Shown in pieces: positions 59,824 through 64,000 of a stretch of 64,000 nucleotides of DNA. The position numbers and the translations under genes are program-made. This DNA comes from Oxytricha trifallax (taxonomy: Eukaryota; Ciliophora; Spirotrichea; Sporadotrichida; Oxytrichidae), in contig ARYC01001539.1 in assembly GCA_000711775.1 (NCBI GenBank), forward strand, positions 35,782-99,781, in the 5' to 3' direction. The notes beneath the pieces are model-generated. The model searched no databases. It was not told the DNA's origin and saw nothing but the letters and a program-made list of their open reading frames with translations. Each line of letters opens with the position of its first letter. Position 1 is the first letter of the stretch.

Positions 59824-60529
59824 TTTTTCAGATTATTGGAAGTTTAACTTTGTTGAATCCAGATAATATGATATCTGTTTGATAGATAATTTAATATCAG
59901 CTGGAATTTACCATCGGAAATACAATATTAACTCATTTAAAGAACTTGAAATTCTGAAATAAATTTTGGCATAAATGCCAACTAAACTAATAACCCCAAA
60001 ATTAAAGTCAATTTATCTCGTTATATTGATGAGTTAATATAGTACTGCCAATATTAAAGTTCAGCTGATAATAAATTCTCTATCGAACAGATACCATTTC
60101 ATCTAGGTATCAGCAAATTAATTGCTAATAATTTGAATAGTTGATAATATTTATATAATTTATTTTCCCATTACAATTTATTCTATCCATAATAATACTT
60201 ATATACAATATTGCAATAAACTCCGTAATTAATTTTTAATATGTTTTACACTTAATAAATTGAAATTTTATGCAACCACATAAACTGATATATTTTAATG
60301 CCCCTATTTTTATTGATATATTTTATTTCATATGATTTTTACTTGATTTCAAAGTATAAATGAAAGGTAAAATATATTGTAAGATAAATACATATTATTT
60401 ATATCTTAATTATTAAAGCAAATCTTCCAATATTAATTGATCTCTATTCATAACAGTTATTTTATTCCAACTTATTTGAGTTAAAGTTTATTATTAATCT
60501 TTAACAAAAATTTAAATATTAGATAGTAT
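59824..60529. other. AT-rich DNA, no gene seen
   Basis: No supported frame. Confidence 0.5.
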
Positions 60530-61038
60530 AATATAGAAAAGCTAAACTATTATTACTATTACTGCTAAAGAGGGAAGCTGGACAAACAACAAAAAAGAAA
60601 GCTGATGTAGTTGAGGGCGAGGGAAGTGGCCCCCAGGAACAAGCCAGTACTGCTATTGTTGCTAAAACAGAAGCTGGTGCCGAAGAGCCTAGTTCTCTAA
60701 CTACTAAGTGGATTGATGATGACGACAATTCCAAGGATCTTGATGTCTACGAAATCAAGAAAACTACTAAAAACTCCAACATTGAAAAGTGCATCGACGA
60801 CATTTGGAAAACATACGACAAGGACAAACAACAAAAATTAAGAAATCAGACTACACTGGAGGCGCGGTATGTGTCGCCCTGGAAAGTACCCTAGTTGCAG
60901 GTAGGGACCTTACTGGCAGTCTTCAGTGTACCAGCAGAAATCTGTGAGAAAACTAATGTTTATACCTAATTAACTAATTTAAGGTACAGTATATTTAATA
61001 GTAGCAATAGTATTATATATTATGTCTAGAATTTTTGA
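60530..61038 (+). CDS. GC-rich coding island with acidic and EF-hand-like sequence
   Basis: A TGA-free plus frame. It reads KKKADVVEGEGSGPQEQAST, VAKTEAGAEEPSSLTTKWID, KCIDDIWKTYDKDKQQKLRN and EARYVSPWKVPQLQVGTLLA, then fades into AT-rich codons after about 60960. IDDIWKTYDKDKQQKL resembles the IDxIWxxYDxDxSGxL entry of EF-hands common in ciliates, but lacks the Gly and terminal Glu spacing, so calcium binding is doubtful. G+C is far above the flanks. It may be a transferred or retroelement-borne segment, related in style to 19375-19650. Confidence 0.5.
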
Positions 61039-62145
61039 TTTCTAGATTTTTAATTTCACTTGCCTTTAGCGATTATCTATATCTCTCTAATATAGAAAAG
61101 CAAAAATAGGACAAAAAGTTTTAATGTATAGTCACTATAAAGTTTTTTAATTATTGTATTAAGGAAATCATATAAAAATAGTGATAATATATACATATAT
61201 AATTCTATAATTAATCACTACTTAAATAAGTAAATCATCATATAAAATTTCTATCTTGACAAAATAGATCTTATTAAAAAACAATAATGATATCAGATTA
61301 TTTATTAATTCTTAAATAAATGATAAAAAACAATTAGAATAAAGAACTGATTTTATAAATTTATTTTTTAGAAAATTTATAGCTATTAATATAGTTTTGC
61401 AGGTATTTTTCAGCATAAATATTATTTTAGTGTGCTAAAATTCTCAATTAGTAGATAATTTTAGAATATAAAAAATTCTAAGACTATTAATAATATTATG
61501 GATCCATTATGGAAAGTAAGTCCATTAAACCAAAAAGATCTAGGCAAATTCTTTAAAAAAATTTTAATGTTATTTTTTAAATACTACATTTAAAAACAAT
61601 AGTTACTAAAATTTTAAAAATATTCCTAATATCCCAATAAAAATGAATAAAGACTTGATTTCTATACTTGATGTGCTGCTATCAGAAAATATATACATGA
61701 ATAATAAACAAAAATGAAGCTTTTACTTAGATTACAATAATATTTTAACACTTTTCAACTTAAAAACTTAATTATCAAACTATTAATAATTCTTGCGAGA
61801 TATTTTTAAGGTTTTGAATACTTTGCTTTTTGTGTCATAATCACTAGCTTTTAGATAAGGAATTACTTTATTGCGAAGTAAAATAATAAAACTTGGAAAA
61901 CAGAAAACACTTATAATAAATGAGTTAAAGGCTTTTGAATATGTATAGTGCTGGAAAATTAAAGCTTAGAAAGTATATAGTATAAAGATTTGATAAGCTC
62001 CTGAATAAATATTTTTAAATGATTATAAATAGATTCATAATTTGTATATTACTAGAAACTTTGATATATCTGGAATAACTTAGATTAAGTCTTTCAACTT
62101 GATGCTTTACTTTTTGTAATTTTATATTAAATCTTTCCCCACATC
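61039..62145. other. AT-rich DNA, no gene seen
   Basis: No supported frame or repeat. Confidence 0.5.
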
Positions 62146-62148
62146 ATT

Positions 62149-62522
62149 CAAAACCCCAAAACCCCTTCAGTCATTTAATTGAGTTTTTGATTGATAAAAG
62201 TAGAATATTAGTATTTTAAGTGGGTATAACAAGCGAGTTTTTAAAATATTTCACACAAACATAAACTTATTGTCAAGAGGTAGTTCTCTGAATTTTATCT
62301 TTCTTAGTTGATGTTTGATTGTTTCTATAGTTTATTAATTATCTTAGCTTGGTTTGATTATGGCTTAGTATGCAACCTCTCTTAGACCTCCAGAAATCTT
62401 ATGCTTATCTAAGTGTTGCTTGATTCTTTGCTTTGAATCTTTCTCACCCTTGCAGGGAAAGTAATTGTTTCTTGGCATGTCACTTTCTATAATTATTGCT
62501 GCTAGAGCTCATATCCTATGGG
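62149..62522 (-). mobile_element. truncated TBE end (3' part of kinase gene)
   Basis: CAAAACCCCAAAACCCC preceded by ATT, then the reverse complement of the TBE copy A right end (GATTGATAAAAGTAGAATAT; TCACACAAACATAAACTTAT) and the last ~100 codons of the kinase ORF on the minus strand. Homology to 7630-8039 is good until about 62522, where it stops at a minisatellite. The other ~3.7 kb of the element is missing. Confidence 0.95.
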
Positions 62523-62526
62523 TATT

Positions 62527-62700
62527 GACGTCCACAGCGCCCTGATGACGCCGAGAGCGCCCAGCTGACGCCCACAGCGTCTGGTGACGTCAGGAGCGCC
62601 CAGGTGACGTCGAGAGCGCCCGGTGACGCCCAGAGCGCCCAGATGACGTCTAGAGCGCCCGGATGACGCCGAGAGCGCCTAGGTGACGTCCAGAGCGCCC
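62527..62700. repeat. GC-rich minisatellite, ~9 units of 18-20 bp
   Basis: Unit consensus about GACGYCNAGAGCGCCCRG plus 0-2 bases, for example GACGTCGAGAGCGCCCGGT, repeated nine times. The palindrome GACGTC recurs in about half the units. Strikingly G/C-rich in an AT-rich genome and placed exactly at the broken end of the TBE. Confidence 0.95.
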
Positions 62701-64000
62701 AAATTCTACTATATAAAAATTATATTTAAAACTATTTGACCTCACTCTCTATTAATATATAGCTTGATTAATGTGTAATCTGAATACTACAAAATACTAT
62801 TATTTATATAAATTTGTTTTCATAATTATTATTCTTTGCATGCATAAACTTTTTTTTTTTACTATTATTCATTATTAAATATTATTATGATTAATTAACT
62901 CAATCTATCAACCCCAAAACCTCAAAATATATGTAATTAAATATGTAAGAATTTTGTCAATTTCAATCATTTAAGTATGTCTTGACTTTATTAATCAAAT
63001 ACGTATAATTTGAAAAAATTCTTATAGCTAACAAAAATTAATCTCAACACTAATTACTTAAATACAAAATTATATTTTTTCTATTTTCTATTTAGAATTT
63101 TCTTTTGCCTGAACAATCTTAACATTTTTTACTAAAATGTTAAATGTAATAAAAGTCTTAATTAATATCAAAAATTAAAAGTCAAATGTTTAAGAGCAAA
63201 AATAATTATAATAATTTTAAATTTATTAATATTATTTTAAAAAATGGTTTTCTTTCGATTTTGATATATTTCTAAAATTACTTACTTTTATGATATCATA
63301 TACATTTCTAGAATTTTTTTATACAAACTTAGGGAATATTTTATTTATGATCTTACAAATGAATGACTAGTTATATTAAGAAAAATTAGATTTAGAATAT
63401 TTAGAGTTCGAAAAATTTTTATTTAACTCCACCAAACGTTCGTTTTAGTTTTTAAAATCAATCATGTACTTATTATTGATTTTTAAAATGATGCAGTCAT
63501 CTAGCAGTAATCAAATTAAAATATTTAGTAATGCTTTACTATCATCAGATTCCCAATAAATATAAAAATGTACCTAATAAGAGTAAATAATAATAATAAA
63601 GCAAGATCAAAATTAAATTAAGCAATTGTATCTCTACAAATTAAATGCTTCCAGTTTTAAATAAGAACTAAATTATATTGTGGTTTACTTTAAATTTTAT
63701 TGAATATAATTTTTTCTTAAGTATATAGTTTTTCATGTAAATCTTAATCCTAACCCTTCTTTATAAATGATTGAATCATTATAATGCTTTAAATTTTAAA
63801 GTTTTTACTATCTAATTTAATTGGAAAAGAGTTTTAGTTAAATGAGTTTGCCATTTATTTTTTAAATAAAAACTTATTTATATATAAAAATTAAAAAAGT
63901 AAATTTTATCTGAATAATTATCCATTAATTTTATAAGATTTAGAATCAATATTTTAAATAAACTCTAAGTTTACTTCATTTTGATATATTTGATAATGAC
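62701..64000. other. AT-rich DNA, no gene seen
   Basis: No supported coding frame to the end of the window. Confidence 0.5.

Noticed and set aside
60519-60734. Minus-strand ORF over the GC-rich island
   Set aside because: It is the shadow of the longer plus-strand frame, which has more natural composition and extends beyond it.
62527-62700. Regular GC-rich array as a CRISPR
   Set aside because: Units are adjacent without unique spacers and the setting is a ciliate genome; it is a minisatellite.
1-64000. Reassignment of TGA to Trp
   Set aside because: The 506-codon LINE ORF and the 245-codon transposase use TGA only as a terminator, and TGA elsewhere replaces Ser and Gly as well as Trp.
1-64000. 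Standard-code short ORFs as genes
   Set aside because: Most are fragments of Gln-recoded frames or chance frames of AT-rich DNA; those at 31698-31995 and 32082-32394 are merely the palindrome read from both sides.
1-64000. tRNA or rRNA genes
   Set aside because: I found no cloverleaf with conserved box sequences or rRNA-like blocks by eye; a covariance-model scan was not possible here.

Overview
This 64 kb window reads as germline (micronuclear) DNA of a spirotrich ciliate, most likely Oxytricha or a close relative. Three lines of evidence support this. (1) Recognisable protein sequence appears only when TAA and TAG are read as glutamine and TGA as the sole stop. (2) Two near full-length TBE-type transposons with C4A4 telomere-like ends and AAT target duplications lie at 3920-8039 and 24582-28653. 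(3) The DNA is very AT-rich, full of transposon debris, and carries only scattered, broken gene-like segments. Because the sense codons TAA/TAG are everywhere, standard-code ORFs are short and mostly meaningless.

Layout. 1-950: a decayed plus-strand gene-like segment. 1462-2738: a foldback element with ~130 bp inverted ends. 3920-8039: TBE copy A (transposase, opposite-strand 22-kDa-class ORF, zinc finger/kinase ORF). 11.9-14.2 kb: a glutaminyl-cyclase-like gene with a clean intron, then a minus-strand ORF split by a 268 bp MITE. 15234-16232: a 1 kb foldback element. 16.4-21.1 kb: several minus-strand gene-like segments and a GC-rich island. 22.5-23.0 kb: a broken DNA polymerase kappa-like gene. 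24582-28653: TBE copy B. 28.7-30.3 kb: a plus-strand gene-like stretch. 31.15-32.45 kb: a LINE tail abutting an apparently perfect 349 bp-arm palindrome. 33.4-36.0 kb: leucine-rich-repeat-like coding remnants. 36627-38312: a LINE with an intact endonuclease/partial reverse transcriptase ORF. 41.2-47.5 kb: coiled-coil ORFs followed by a candidate DNA transposon (43178-47487) encoding a DDE transposase and an MT-A70-type methyltransferase-like protein. 49.8-50.8 kb: an unknown ORF pair next to a hairpin. 52.45-57.5 kb: two inverted copies of a GC-rich ~600 bp repeat enclosing a TBE remnant. 58.2-59.8 kb: a LINE 3' part. 60.5-61.0 kb: a GC-rich coding island. 62149-62700: a truncated TBE end joined to a GC-rich minisatellite.

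How the parts work together. Almost everything recognisable is mobile DNA expected to be removed when the somatic macronucleus is made. TBE-type transposases are known in Oxytricha to take part in that removal, but both copies here carry frameshifts or stops. The best candidate for something new is the 43.2-47.5 kb element, where a transposase and an MT-A70 paralogue lacking a visible DPPW catalytic motif sit between matching hairpin ends. Length alone is weak evidence for coding under this code in such AT-rich DNA, so unrecognised ORFs carry modest confidence.
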